DNA of 64,000 nt from Symbiodinium natans (taxonomy: Eukaryota; Sar; Dinophyceae; Suessiales; Symbiodiniaceae): NCBI GenBank assembly GCA_905221605.1, contig CAJNDS010002623.1, forward strand, positions 778,284 through 842,283, in the 5' to 3' direction. Each line of letters starts with the position of its first letter. Positions within the stretch are counted from its first letter, which is position 1. A model generated the notes under the pieces. It saw only the letters and a program-made list of their open reading frames with translations. It did no database searches and had not been told where the DNA came from. The position numbers were made by a program, and so were the translations under genes. Below are positions 52,186 through 60,382 of the stretch, piece by piece.

Positions 52186-53070
52186 TCAAGAAGAAGACGA
52201 GGTAGTCGAGGTCTTGAGGGTGTTGAAGTTGTTGGGGTGGAAGTATTTGTCGAGGCTCTTGTTGTGCTTGACGAGGTTGAGGTGGTTGAGGTTCTGGGTC
52301 TTGGGCTTTGGCTGGTTTTGGTTCTTGGGTTGGGTCTTAGGAGATCCCGAACCTAGCCCTTTACCAAGACCTGGTGCAGAGCGGTCTGTGTATCGCCGAT
52401 CGAACTGCGAGTAGTGCGGTCTGGCGAACGGCCGCGTGCGGCTGTTGCTTCTGCCACGCCTGCTTGCGTCGTGGCGGCGCCCTTGCCCTGGTGCGCTTGG
52501 CGTCCCGTGGTACGTGGAATGCCGGGGCAGAAAGGGGCCTTGGGCTCCCTCACGCTCCGAGGAACGGGCTACGATGACATACACGTCCTCGGGATCGCGG
52601 TCACCCAGGGTCGCCATCGGGGCGCCCATCGCAACGTCCTCCTGAAGGATCGTTGCCTTTCCAGTCGCAGCGTGGAACAGGAGCGAAGACTTCCTGAAAC
52701 TCCTCAAGGCCTTATCCCACCTGTGGGTGATACGGCGCTGGCATGGGAATGTCCAGTAGCGGAGGTTGTGCTTGAGAACCTCCGTCGCGGGCTTGCTCCT
52801 CTCGACGGGGCCAACCCAGCCGTTCTTCGGGTACACGCGGTCGGCCTCGATGTACAAGTTGTTCATCAACGTCTTAAGATCGTTGAAACTCAAGTTCGCA
52901 GCCCATGGGGTCTGCGGCGTTGGACCCTCCATGCCATCAACGTTCTGGAAGTAGCTGGGGAACTCCTCCTTGCCGTCGTCGTCGCCGCCCTGAATGTCCT
53001 CATTGACTGCCTTCCTCACCAGGCTCTTCCTTGATCGGCGGTTCCGAGGGAACACGGCTTCCAGAGCCAT
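52186..53070 (-). CDS. Polyprotein segment upstream of integrase (unnamed domain)
   Basis: 294 codons in the same frame as the integrase frame, separated from it by a single TGA at 52186-52188 and 15 sense codons. It contains a tryptophan-rich helical part (NLSFNDLKTLMNNLYIEADR, LKHNLRYWTFPCQRR), then an arginine/serine-rich tail and an N/P/K-rich linker. It may be a capsid-like or nucleic-acid-binding part of the polyprotein. The start given is an internal Met; the upstream frame (53016-53981) probably fed into it before a frameshift near 53075. Confidence 0.6.
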   Translation of the reverse strand: MALEAVFPRNRRSRKSLVRKAVNEDIQGGDDDGKEEFPSYFQNVDGMEGPTPQTPWAANLSFNDLKTLMNNLYIEADRVYPKNGWVGPVERSKPATEVLKHNLRYWTFPCQRRITHRWDKALRSFRKSSLLFHAATGKATILQEDVAMGAPMATLGDRDPEDVYVIVARSSEREGAQGPFLPRHSTYHGTPSAPGQGRRHDASRRGRSNSRTRPFARPHYSQFDRRYTDRSAPGLGKGLGSGSPKTQPKNQNQPKPKTQNLNHLNLVKHNKSLDKYFHPNNFNTLKTSTTSSSS

Positions 53071-53981
53071 GGGCTGACCGACCGAGCCCTGTCGCTCTCC
53101 TCGCTATCGAAGGACCTTAAGGTTCCTTCCGTGCCCAAGCTCGAGTCACGCTCGAGTCTGCGTCGGCGCTTACGCTCGACGTCCAACTCGGTCTCGGCCG
53201 TAATGGCTCGAGACAAAAGCTTCTTGTTCTCGGTGTTGAGCTCCGTGATGGTCTGCTTGTCAACTCGGGACTCTGCCTCGAGTCTCTCCTTCTGCTGCTG
53301 CCACGACTCCTCCTTCACCCCGTGGATGGCCTCGATGCGGATGCAGCGGTCACGCCAGTAGCTCAAATCATCCGTGGCCTCTCTGGGTCCACTCTTCGGC
53401 TGCCCCGGGCTCACTGGCTCCGGGTCCGGCCTTGAGCACCACTGCCGGCGGCGACTTAGTCGCCGTGACCTTCGGGGTATACTCGGTGCAGCGGGCGTCG
53501 ACGGTGTAGCTGGCGGTGTAGCGGGCGCCGGAATGGCTGCCGCGACGTCCGGGTGCGGTGTAGTCGGCGGGGGCAAAGGAGGCGCAGTGTGACCAGGTGG
53601 TGGTGGACCTACCGGCTCCGGGGGCCGCAGGCTCCCCGTCACCCATGAGCCAGCCGGTCCCATGGTCGCCATAGCCTTCGCCTGAATGCGTCCATCTGGT
53701 CGGTGTGGTCCTCCTCCAGCAGGGCCAAGGCTCAGTGCCCTGCGCGTGGGCGGCACCGACGTGCTCCTGTCCAAACCGCTCGAACCCGACGATCTGGATC
53801 CGAGCTCAACTCCCTTAAGGTAGTTGGTGGCCATGGCGCCCACGTCCAAGATCGTCTTCTGATCGAATCTCTCGCCACATCTCACGCACTGACCTCCACA
53901 ACGCATACCTTCCCAGGCTCGATGGGCGTCGTAGTGGATGAGGGCGTGCTGGCTCTTCCTGTTGCTGAGCATACAGGACAA
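53016..53981 (-). CDS. Polyprotein segment: RapZ-C-like end plus coiled coil
   Basis: Extending a few codons upstream, the frame reads NRRRSVAAGTLLSCMLSNRK and then AHRAWEGMRCGGQCVRCGER. The first part resembles the C-terminal RapZ signature (CTGGxHRSV), with Cys pairs following. Next comes a proline-rich linker (about 100-200), then a charged heptad-like coiled coil (about 235-305: WQQQKERLEAESRVDKQT). The upstream half of the domain is in the frame at 53996-54670, so a frameshift lies near 54010-54030. The family call is by motif only. Confidence 0.5.
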   Translation of the reverse strand: MSCMLSNRKSQHALIHYDAHRAWEGMRCGGQCVRCGERFDQKTILDVGAMATNYLKGVELGSRSSGSSGLDRSTSVPPTRRALSLGPAGGGPHRPDGRIQAKAMATMGPAGSWVTGSLRPPEPVGPPPPGHTAPPLPPPTTPHPDVAAAIPAPATPPATPSTPAAPSIPRRSRRLSRRRQWCSRPDPEPVSPGQPKSGPREATDDLSYWRDRCIRIEAIHGVKEESWQQQKERLEAESRVDKQTITELNTENKKLLSRAITAETELDVERKRRRRLERDSSLGTEGTLRSFDSEESDRARSVSPWLWKPCSLGTADQGRAW

Positions 53982-53995
53982 CAGCGTGCCAGCGG

Positions 53996-54670
53996 CTACG
54001 CTCCTGCGCCTGTTCGAGGTGCAGAAGAAAGGATGACGATGTTCTCGTTCTCCGGAGTGGAGTCGATATCCTGTAATGCCCTATAAAGGTGCATTACCCC
54101 GTTGCGGTTGCCGAGGAACTGCTTGATGATCTCCGGGCGGCGCCCCAAGCATCCACCATACCTGCCTTCACCTGGATTGCCGATGTTCCTGAGGTCGTAG
54201 ACGTAGAGGTGCTTCGCCTGGAACTTCGGGTCAAGCCAGGGCCGCCAAGTCCCAGGCTGCTTGAACTTGTCCTGCCACCAGTTCTCGTCGGGGCCGACGT
54301 AGTACTTGATCCCCGCGGTCAAAATCGTGATCCGCGGATTGGCTCCCCTAATGTTGACGTCGTCGTTCGTGGGGCGCCACTTCGCTGTCCTTTCCACCAT
54401 GGCTCCCTGGTCCAGAGGATCCAGAAAAAGCAAGTCGGGATTAACCTCGATTGCCGAGTAGCCCTTAGGGTCTACTCCAGGATCGCTCTGCGGGGCTTCG
54501 TACGCTGTAGGCCTATCTTCCTTAGTAGGTCGTTTGATCCTACAAACATCCATACACTTCGGGAGCGGTTCAGACCTAATATGAAAGCATGACAGATTGA
54601 TAAGCATTAAGACCAGTATCATTGCATCTAGCAAGAGGAAGTGACTGCTGGTTTCCGTCTTGATCCACAA
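53996..54670 (-). CDS. Polyprotein segment: N-terminal half of RapZ-C-like domain
   Basis: Coding character is good from about residue 45: RPTAYEAPQSDPGVDPKGYS, then ITILTAGIKYYVG and HLYVYDLRNIGNPGEG, then PEIIKQFLG. A Y/F-D-x-R-x-x-x-N-P motif followed by a helix and a CxxxxxRRSV loop is the order seen in RapZ C-terminal domains, which bind small RNA and ligands in bacteria. Here it would lie between protease and integrase. The first 40 residues are probably out of frame with the upstream protease frame (frameshift near 54640). Confidence 0.5.
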   Translation of the reverse strand: MWIKTETSSHFLLLDAMILVLMLINLSCFHIRSEPLPKCMDVCRIKRPTKEDRPTAYEAPQSDPGVDPKGYSAIEVNPDLLFLDPLDQGAMVERTAKWRPTNDDVNIRGANPRITILTAGIKYYVGPDENWWQDKFKQPGTWRPWLDPKFQAKHLYVYDLRNIGNPGEGRYGGCLGRRPEIIKQFLGNRNGVMHLYRALQDIDSTPENENIVILSSAPRTGAGA

Positions 54671-55241
54671 TCCAACACACGCATCGCTTCATGTCTTTCA
54701 CAAGGCCGAGGGTGCTTTGGGCGAACAAACTGATCAACAGGGGATTCAGTGCATCGGTGTCTACTTCGTGGGTTTCGAGTACACCGGCTAGGGTCTCGCC
54801 TTGATCCCCAAGTTGGAGGCAAACGGGCAGCTTCCGCTTACCTATGGTTTTGGTGGTCGCCCCCAGGCCTGAGAAGCTCCGGGTGTTGGAATTTAGCCAG
54901 GGGAAGGTAAGACCGAAAGCCTTTAGGCGAGCTTCCGTTTGGATAGCCCAGGTCTTACTATGGCAAGTGGAATTGCAACCTTCATCCAAGGCTCCCCAGA
55001 TATCGGGCTCATCTGGGCCCCACATGTCTACATGGGGAAGGTTGTCGACAGGGACTAAGTCAGTGGGAAGAGAAGCCACGAACCCTGACTTAGGAATCCC
55101 GGTCCTTGTTGAGGAGGAGGACGTCTCCAGATCGTCCTCTTTGAGCGTCTTCCGATCGCCCTTGCTGCAGTCCACCGTCCAGGTAGTAGAGCTCGTAGTC
55201 GAAGTAGAGTTCCTTGCGCAGGAGCCACGCCCTACTCCCAT
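54576..55241 (-). CDS. Retropepsin-like aspartic protease segment
   Basis: The core reads IWGALDEGCNSTCHSKTWA, with D-E-G where copia proteases have D-S/T-G. Then come the strand FSGLGATTKTIGKRKLPVCL and a flap-like GDQGETLAGVLETHEV, ending PLLISLFAQSTLGLVKDMKR. Protease normally cuts the polyprotein within the particle. Glutamate in place of Ser/Thr is unusual for the catalytic loop. The first 30 codons look out of frame; the coding frame there is probably another (a KELYFDYELYYLDG-like reading). Confidence 0.6.
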   Translation of the reverse strand: MGVGRGSCARNSTSTTSSTTWTVDCSKGDRKTLKEDDLETSSSSTRTGIPKSGFVASLPTDLVPVDNLPHVDMWGPDEPDIWGALDEGCNSTCHSKTWAIQTEARLKAFGLTFPWLNSNTRSFSGLGATTKTIGKRKLPVCLQLGDQGETLAGVLETHEVDTDALNPLLISLFAQSTLGLVKDMKRCVCWIVDQDGNQQSLPLARCNDTGLNAYQSVMLSY

Positions 55242-55312
55242 ACCTAGCCCAGACTTAGGCAGGGGTAGGACATGATCTGGCGAAGTGCCTAGATCTAGGT
55301 CTGGACTAACCC

Positions 55313-56032
55313 CTAGACCCTTCTGCAGACACTCCGGTGCAGGCAGTCTTCAAGCGCTACCTTCTTGTGCTCAGAGAAGAGGTCACGGGCGATCCTCTTC
55401 CATCTTTCCAGGACATTTTCTTCTCTGGAAAGGATTGTTGGGTCGATGACTCCAACATGTGCAACTCTCGCCCAAGAGTCAGGACTACCCCCTGGGCTTG
55501 GTTCGTCGTTGCTGGGCATACGACTTCGGCTGATCGCTTCCTTGAGTCGACCATGCATGACATTCGGGGTCATACTGATCCCCATAGCCATCGATTCCAT
55601 GATGTCGTCGGTGAAGATGCTGAGGACGGGCTCGACTTCGTCGGAGTTGAGTTCCCGGGTCGCATCTTCCGAGGTGGTGTACTGGATCATGGAGAGGGCC
55701 TCTTCCGTGGCTGCCAAGGCCTGCTCTGCAGCCTTCCTTCTCTCCTTCTGGAAGTCGGCAGGGACCTCGTCAACGAAGGTTCCGCACTGCTTGCAGAACG
55801 TGCGGGAAACCGATCGTGAACTGCCTCTACGATCCACCACATCATGGGGACAGGTCGCCGGGTCGTGCGTGTAGGTAATCTGACGCGGCTCTTGGCTCAC
55901 GTTACCACAATCCCGGCACGTCTTCCTGAGAATGTTCATGGTCGAGCCGAGGTGCGAGAAGTCGTTGCATCCCTGGGCGCAGCGCTCCAGTGGAGGATTC
56001 GGGGGCTTCTTGCTCCCCTTCTTGTTCTTCAC
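55313..56032 (-). CDS. gag-pro spacer with paired Cys motifs
   Basis: 239 codons. The frame has CRDCG and FCKQCG pairs about 45 residues apart, with HDPATCPHDVVDRRGSSRS between them, suggesting a zinc-binding module. A helical part follows (RKAAEQALAATEEALSMIQ). Its first codon, GTG, overlaps the TGA that ends the upstream frame (GGGTGAAG), so the two are joined by a one-base shift near 56030. Confidence 0.65.
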   Translation of the reverse strand: MKNKKGSKKPPNPPLERCAQGCNDFSHLGSTMNILRKTCRDCGNVSQEPRQITYTHDPATCPHDVVDRRGSSRSVSRTFCKQCGTFVDEVPADFQKERRKAAEQALAATEEALSMIQYTTSEDATRELNSDEVEPVLSIFTDDIMESMAMGISMTPNVMHGRLKEAISRSRMPSNDEPSPGGSPDSWARVAHVGVIDPTILSREENVLERWKRIARDLFSEHKKVALEDCLHRSVCRRV

Positions 56033-56646
56033 CCGGGCACATAGTGTCCCTCGGGAAGACCTTCGCCAGCTCGTGTGACCACCTCGCCGTTCTGGATGGT
56101 GTAGTACCTCGAGAACCAGGCCAGGAAGTCTTGGAGTTGGCGGCTTGGGTTCGTCTGGAGCTGGGCCCAGGTGACGTACTCAGCGTTCGACGCCACTTCA
56201 GCATAGGTCTTTCCTCGGCGCTGACCGAGGTAGAACTTCCTATCTCCACCTTCCATCTCCATCGAAATTGGCGTGGGTCCCGTTGGGTACCCTGATGCTG
56301 CAGCCTTGCTCTTTGCCTTAGAGACTGCACCAGCTGTGGCGCGCACAACATAGCCCGATGGGTCTATGTCCGGTGTGCCAGACGGTATGTCAAATCCGTC
56401 GGGGCGGCTCAGGTCCGCACGTGCTATGACAGCTACGTTGGCGGCCTTTCCACCGGACTTGCCAGTTCCCGCAGGGAACTTGCACTCTGGGTCGCCTGCC
56501 CAGTGTCCTGTTCCGCCACAGCGCAAGCATTTCGACTTGGCCTTCAGCGCCTTCAGCTTGTCTCGGCGCTGCTCGAGTGTAAGGTGACTTCTGACTATAT
56601 TGCTCCTCAGCGACGTAGGCCTCGGGGATGTAGTCGAGGGGCTCAT
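56029..56646 (-). CDS. gag segment with zinc knuckle
   Basis: From about residue 20 it reads TLEQRRDKLKALKAKSKCLR, followed by the knuckle CLRCGGTGHWAGDPEC (CX2CX4HX6C), typical of plant- and dinoflagellate-type copia gag. A globular part follows (KFYLGQRRGKTYAEVASNAE). The first 18 codons are likely out of frame; the true upstream reading is in 56390-56821. Confidence 0.68.
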   Translation of the reverse strand: MSPSTTSPRPTSLRSNIVRSHLTLEQRRDKLKALKAKSKCLRCGGTGHWAGDPECKFPAGTGKSGGKAANVAVIARADLSRPDGFDIPSGTPDIDPSGYVVRATAGAVSKAKSKAAASGYPTGPTPISMEMEGGDRKFYLGQRRGKTYAEVASNAEYVTWAQLQTNPSRQLQDFLAWFSRYYTIQNGEVVTRAGEGLPEGHYVPG

Positions 56647-56910
56647 GGGAGTCCTCCTCTGGGTACTCCTCTTCGGCTATCTCGTCGTCGAAGGCGGCGT
56701 AGGCTCTTCGAGGGAATCCTCGAGATTTCCCTTTTCCTTTGCCCTTGTAGAAGGGGGTCCTTCCGGTACCCTTTGCTGAGGGCATTGAGCCTCCCAGGGC
56801 TCGGCCTTCCTTCAGGTGCACGCCGGTGTAGTGCTCGACCAGGGTCTCGGCAACGGACTCAAAGCCCTTTGGGTCTTTGGTGCATGCCTTAATGACCAGG
56901 GACTCCTGTC
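56595..56910 (-). CDS. gag middle segment (third frame)
   Basis: Between two frameshifts the coding frame reads VHLKEGRALGGSMPSAKGTG, then KGKGKGKSRGFPRRAYAAF, then DEIAEEEYPEEDSHEPLD. It links the N-terminal gag helix region to the zinc knuckle. One-base shifts are placed near 56905 and near 56600. Confidence 0.6.
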
Positions 56911-57723
56911 TAGATAGTCCCGAGAGTCGAGCTCAAGGAGTAGCTCTACTCGCATCGGCTCTGAAAGCTCGATGGAACTGTCCAGCGTTTTGAGCAACTT
57001 CCACCACCGGCGTCGTCGTGAAACGTACGACAGCATCGATTCGCCGGACTGGCGTGACAGGGTACCAGGCCTCTGTCCCACGCGGAAGAGCTCTCTGGCT
57101 TCTTCCGCAGCGCGCGGAAACACCATCTCGCGCAGCTTCGCGATGTAACGGCGCAGCCCTCCAGGTGCTGTCAGGGCCTCAACGCCCATGTCTCGCGCTA
57201 GATCAAAGGCATCGTCTCGGAGGCCTTCGAGTACGCGATGTACCATTTCCGTCCTCGCCTTCGTGCTCGCCGGGGCCAATTCAGCGCTTGCCATGGAAAA
57301 GATACGTGGGCTCTTGTCTCCACGCCCTTTTCCTCTTCCGCCTCGGCTGGAGAGCGTCTCGAAGTCGAAGTACGCGTCGTCGCGGGTTGCGCCGCTCTGG
57401 GTCGCATCTGCGGCGGGTCGCGGGGGATCCTCGCCATCCTCCTCTCCAGACCCATCTGGGTCCTCGCCATCGTCGCCGGCACCAGGCTCGGCCTCGGCAC
57501 GGGCGCCCCCCGCGTCAGAGTCTCCTCTTTGGGATCCCTGACGGGATTGCGCACTGGCCTTCGCACGGATGGCATCCTCATAAAGCTTCAGGCGCAAGAG
57601 CGTCCTGAATTCCCAGTCATGATATGTACTGGGGTCACCACCATAGATGTATGACCCGGATTTGGTCTCGGCCATGGAGCTCGAGGAGGTGTTGCGGGTA
57701 AACCGCAGGCCTGCCACGGACAT
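56905..57723 (-). CDS. gag N-terminal segment
   Basis: It starts at an ATG 142 bp after the LTR; an internal Met begins MAETKSGSYIYGGDPSTYHD, like gag starts with a Y-x-x-W motif (DWEFRTLLRLKLY). A disordered acidic linker follows (about 60-130), then a helical capsid-like part (MVHRVLEGLRDDAFDLARDM, ELFRVGQRPGTLSRQSGES). The open frame runs on to 56812, but coding character ends near 56905, where a one-base shift moves it into the next frame. Confidence 0.68.
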
Positions 57724-57842
57724 GGCAGAGGTCCAGGGAAAAGGAACTCGAGGTCGAAGAAGTCGGAGTTGCGAAGTGGGTCGATCGGCTCGCCCAAGGC
57801 CACAAGATCGTACCTAGGCAGCTGTAGCGGCAGGCCACCTAA

Positions 57843-57861
57843 GGGTCCTGCTCCGCTACCA
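57843..57861 (-). promoter_or_regulatory. Primer-binding site
   Basis: On the minus strand TGGTAGCGGAGCAGGACCC starts 3 nt (AAC) after the 5' LTR. TGGTAGC is complementary to the GCTACCA end of eukaryotic initiator tRNA-Met, the usual copia primer. The exact host tRNA is unknown. Confidence 0.75.
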
Positions 57862-57864
57862 GTT

Positions 57865-58012
57865 TGGATTTCCTCCCAAGACTGGTTGCTGCAAGCACTG
57901 TTTACTGCATAGCGCTCGGGTGGAAGGCTACAAGGGGCCCCTATTGAGCCAATGTTTAGCGGAGTATATTCACATCCTGGCATGACTTCACACTATACAT
58001 AGCCTGGATTCA
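57865..58012 (-). repeat. 5' LTR of the copia-type element
   Basis: 148 bp, 147 identical to 49230-49377. Outside it GA (58013-58014), and outside the other LTR TT (49228-49229), match the bases expected next to polypurine tract and primer site. Confidence 0.93.
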
Positions 58013-58014
58013 GA

Positions 58015-58019
58015 CCTTT
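58015..58019. repeat. Target-site duplication, right
   Basis: CCTTT, the partner of 49223-49227. Confidence 0.65.
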
Positions 58020-58300
58020 CAAACCCTAAACTCTAAACCCTAAACCCTGAACCCTGAACCCTGAACCCTAAACCAACCCTAGGCCCTAAACCCTAAAACC
58101 AACCCCGAACCACAACCACACCACAGGAGGGGGGGGGGGGGGGGGTTAACCCTAAAACCCTTTCAAACCAAACCCTAAACCACAAACAAACCCGAACCCT
58201 AAACCAACCCCAACCGCACCACGGGGGGGGGGGAGTTCCAGACCATGGGTTGGGGGGGGGGGGGAGGGGGGTCCGGGGAGCACTGGACCATATATGAGGG
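58020..58300. repeat. Duplicated flank of the retroelement insertion site
   Basis: CCAACCCC, CACACCACAGG, a long G-run and GTTAACCCTAAA occur here and, in the same order, at 49150-49225 on the other side of the element. The two copies pre-date the insertion. Two further G-runs (58128-58145, 58220-58270) follow. Confidence 0.65.
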
Positions 58301-58761
58301 GGTCCTGGTGACAATCATACTGGGGTGGCAATTGTCAAAATTGGCTGGCCAGGGATCCAAAATTGTACTGCAGATTGATTAAGAGTTAAGTTTGCGGAGA
58401 AGCTGCCCTAAACCCTAAACCCAAAACCCAAAACCCTAAACCCTAAACCCTAAACCCTAAACCCTACTAATTTTAAACCCTAAACCCTGAACCCTAAACC
58501 CAGACCTCAGACTCCCGGACCCCAGACTCCAGAACCGCCCCAGACCCACTTGATTGCCACCACCTCTCTTCTACCATCCTCAAAACCCTCCGAAACGCCC
58601 GCCAAAGCAGATGCTGGGAGTGGGGGGGGGGGGGCCGGGGCCGGTTATTCCCGTGACCCTAACCCTAAACCCCCAAGCCCTATACAAACCCAACCCTAAA
58701 CCCTAAACCCTAAACCCCAAACCCTAAACCCTAAACCCTAAACCCTAGCCCCTCTGGGCGC

Positions 58762-58817
58762 CCTGCAGTCTTCCAGACCCATCCGTATCAGCGGCCGCGA
58801 AGATTTGCGACAGAGTC
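58762..58817 (-). CDS. Candidate exon with an EF-hand-like loop
   Basis: A strong acceptor CTCTTGTGCCAG. The frame reads TLSQIFAAADTDGSGRLQ. DTDGSGRL matches EF-hand loop positions 1-8 (D1, D3, S5 and a hydrophobic 8), preceded by an F-x-x-x-D helix end. The donor is probably GC (CAGG|GCGCCC). If real, the host protein binds calcium. Position 12 of the loop would be in the next exon or is Gln if read on. Confidence 0.42.
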
Positions 58818-58932
58818 CTGGCACAAGAGCCGAAATCCGGGATTGCAACATTTCAAGGTTTAGGGTTTAGGGTTTAGGGTTTAAGGTTTAGGGTTTAGGG
58901 CTTAGGGCTTGGGGCTTGGGGTTTAGGGTTTG

Positions 58933-59051
58933 CTTGGAGGCTCACGGGCAGTTCAAACTGGACTGATAAGTGGATAGCAGCAGTTACCAGTGGTTATAGC
59001 CTTTTCCCGGGTGCTTAAAGCCCCACCTACAACTGCCCATGAACCTTCAAG
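58933..59051. mobile_element. Family C element, diverged
   Basis: Left CTTGGAGGCTCACGGGCAGT and right ACTGCCCATGAACCTTCAAG are inverted copies of each other. The interior differs from other family C copies, so this may be a subfamily. Confidence 0.6.
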
Positions 59052-59310
59052 TATGCTCCCTCGGGTTGAGGCTGTTGGGCTTAGGGTTTTGGGTTCACAG
59101 GCCCCAGGCCCGAAACTGAAACCCGATGGTCTAGGGCTTTAGGATTTAGGGGTCTAGGGTTCCATGAAGGTCTGGAGGACTCGGGGTACCCGACCAGACC
59201 TGCAGTGGGCAACTTTTTTTGTCCAGACATGTGCTAAAAGCCCAGTGTGACTTGCTAAGCCCAACTTGTTTCAGACAATGCTGGGCCCTTGCAGGCGTCT
59301 CACGAGGAAC

Positions 59311-59553
59311 TTACACGCCGTGCCGGTCTCGGACCTGAAGGATCCGAGAAACATAGAACATGGGAAAACAATCATTCTTGTGTGAGCAGCCCTGCCAAAC
59401 GTCTTGCCGAATGAGCTGCTCAAGTTGAGCATCGCACCCGGTGAGTACCCTCCGCTCGTCCGTTTGGACGATTCTGAGTCCTTGCCCGGTGCTTACATGG
59501 AACTTCTGCACCACCCAGTGCTGATCTTGGACCTGCATGCAGCCTTGCTGCAT
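59311..59553 (-). CDS. In-frame continuation beyond a TGA
   Basis: An ATG directly follows the TGA that ends 59554-60168 and keeps the same frame for 80 codons. EQLIRQ recurs (LEQLIRQDVWQG here, LEQLIRQTMWQV at the end of the upstream frame), suggesting a duplicated tail segment. It may be a former C-terminal extension cut by a stop mutation, or 3' untranslated sequence derived by duplication. Confidence 0.35.
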   Translation of the reverse strand: MQQGCMQVQDQHWVVQKFHVSTGQGLRIVQTDERRVLTGCDAQLEQLIRQDVWQGCSHKNDCFPMFYVSRILQVRDRHGV

Positions 59554-60168
59554 TCAGTCCTCATAGACTTGCCACATGGTCTGTCGAATGAGCTGCTCGA
59601 GCATCCCAGCCGTCTCGGGGTCCTGGATGGACTCGAGGAGACCGGGTAGAGACAACCAAGGAAGTGTCTCAATGGGCTTGGTCTGCAAGGGCAACGACAT
59701 CAGCTTGATCTCCGCGCATTTCGTTGTCTCACGTGCGGCTTGCACGTAAGATCGGATGAACTCCTCCACGCTCTCACATGAGAAGGAAGATGTCACCAAA
59801 ATCTCCGCTCCTGTGCTCTGCCTACCGGCAAAGAGGGACGCGTTGCGGAGCATCTTTTCTGAGCGTCCAACGACGCACATGCGGAGGATGCAACGGTTGC
59901 TCCTTTCACTGAGCTTCTTAACGATGGGCTTTGTCTCCCGCCAGTCTGCGATGATGAGCATGGTACCCGCCCTGCCATCCAACCAGCTGAGAAAGCCCGC
60001 AGCTTTCTTGTGACAAACGAATTTGACACCAAGTGAAGTCGCAAGATGCATCAACTCTTTCTGTACCTGCTCATGCTCGCGCTTCAAGCAATGCTCGAAA
60101 CACCAGACTAGCCAAACATCAAGGCCATCCGAAGCAAAATTGCGGACAGCCATTTGAATCTTCGGCAT
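59554..60168 (-). CDS. Intact 204-codon reading frame, unidentified protein
   Basis: A single uninterrupted frame with even amino-acid composition. It begins MPKIQMAVRNFASDG, then a Trp/His/Cys-rich part (VWLVWCFEHCLKREHEQVQK) and a strand GTMLIIADWRETKPIV. Next come RCILRMCVVGRSEKMLRNAS and a helical C-terminus ending MLEQLIRQTMWQVYED. The alternation of strands and helices suggests a Rossmann-like fold. The WRETKP word seems familiar from unnamed dinoflagellate proteins, but I cannot name a family. An acceptor-like GCACCTGCTCTAG lies 7-8 nt before the ATG, as expected for spliced-leader trans-splicing. It has no introns, unlike its surroundings, so it may be a retrocopy or a large exon. Confidence 0.55.
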   Translation of the reverse strand: MPKIQMAVRNFASDGLDVWLVWCFEHCLKREHEQVQKELMHLATSLGVKFVCHKKAAGFLSWLDGRAGTMLIIADWRETKPIVKKLSERSNRCILRMCVVGRSEKMLRNASLFAGRQSTGAEILVTSSFSCESVEEFIRSYVQAARETTKCAEIKLMSLPLQTKPIETLPWLSLPGLLESIQDPETAGMLEQLIRQTMWQVYED

Positions 60169-60288
60169 GGGGGGCCTAGAGCAGGTGCAATGCTGAATGC
60201 CTGCAAAGGAACATCGCCAAACGCAAGCAGTTCAAGTAGCAGTTGTCAACGCAGGAACCGCATCTTCCCTATAGCTTGCGAGTCCGAG

Positions 60289-60382
60289 AGAGGAAGGGAC
60301 CTCGAGAGGGAGAAAGAGAGAGGGAGACTCAGAGAGAGAGAGAGAGCGAGGGATAGAGAGAGAGAGGGTGAGAGAGACCAAG
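60289..60382 (+). repeat. GA-rich microsatellite
   Basis: GAGAGA/GGGAGA repeats; the charged open frame across it is an artefact. Confidence 0.85.

Larger units (their letters stand above)
49228..58014 (-). mobile_element. Ty1/copia-type LTR retrotransposon lacking reverse transcriptase
   Basis: An 8.8-kb element read on the minus strand: LTR, tRNA-type primer site, gag-like frames with a zinc knuckle, a protease-like frame, an unusual middle region, integrase, an RNase H remnant, polypurine tract, LTR. The LTRs differ at one base (49330 C against 57965 T), so the insertion is recent. The reverse transcriptase and the first part of RNase H are absent, and several frameshifts and one in-frame TGA are present, so it cannot be autonomous as read. 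It inserted into an AACCCTTTCAAACC-like site; a paralogous empty site remains at about 58150-58170. It lies in the same orientation as the flanking exon candidates. Confidence 0.92.
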
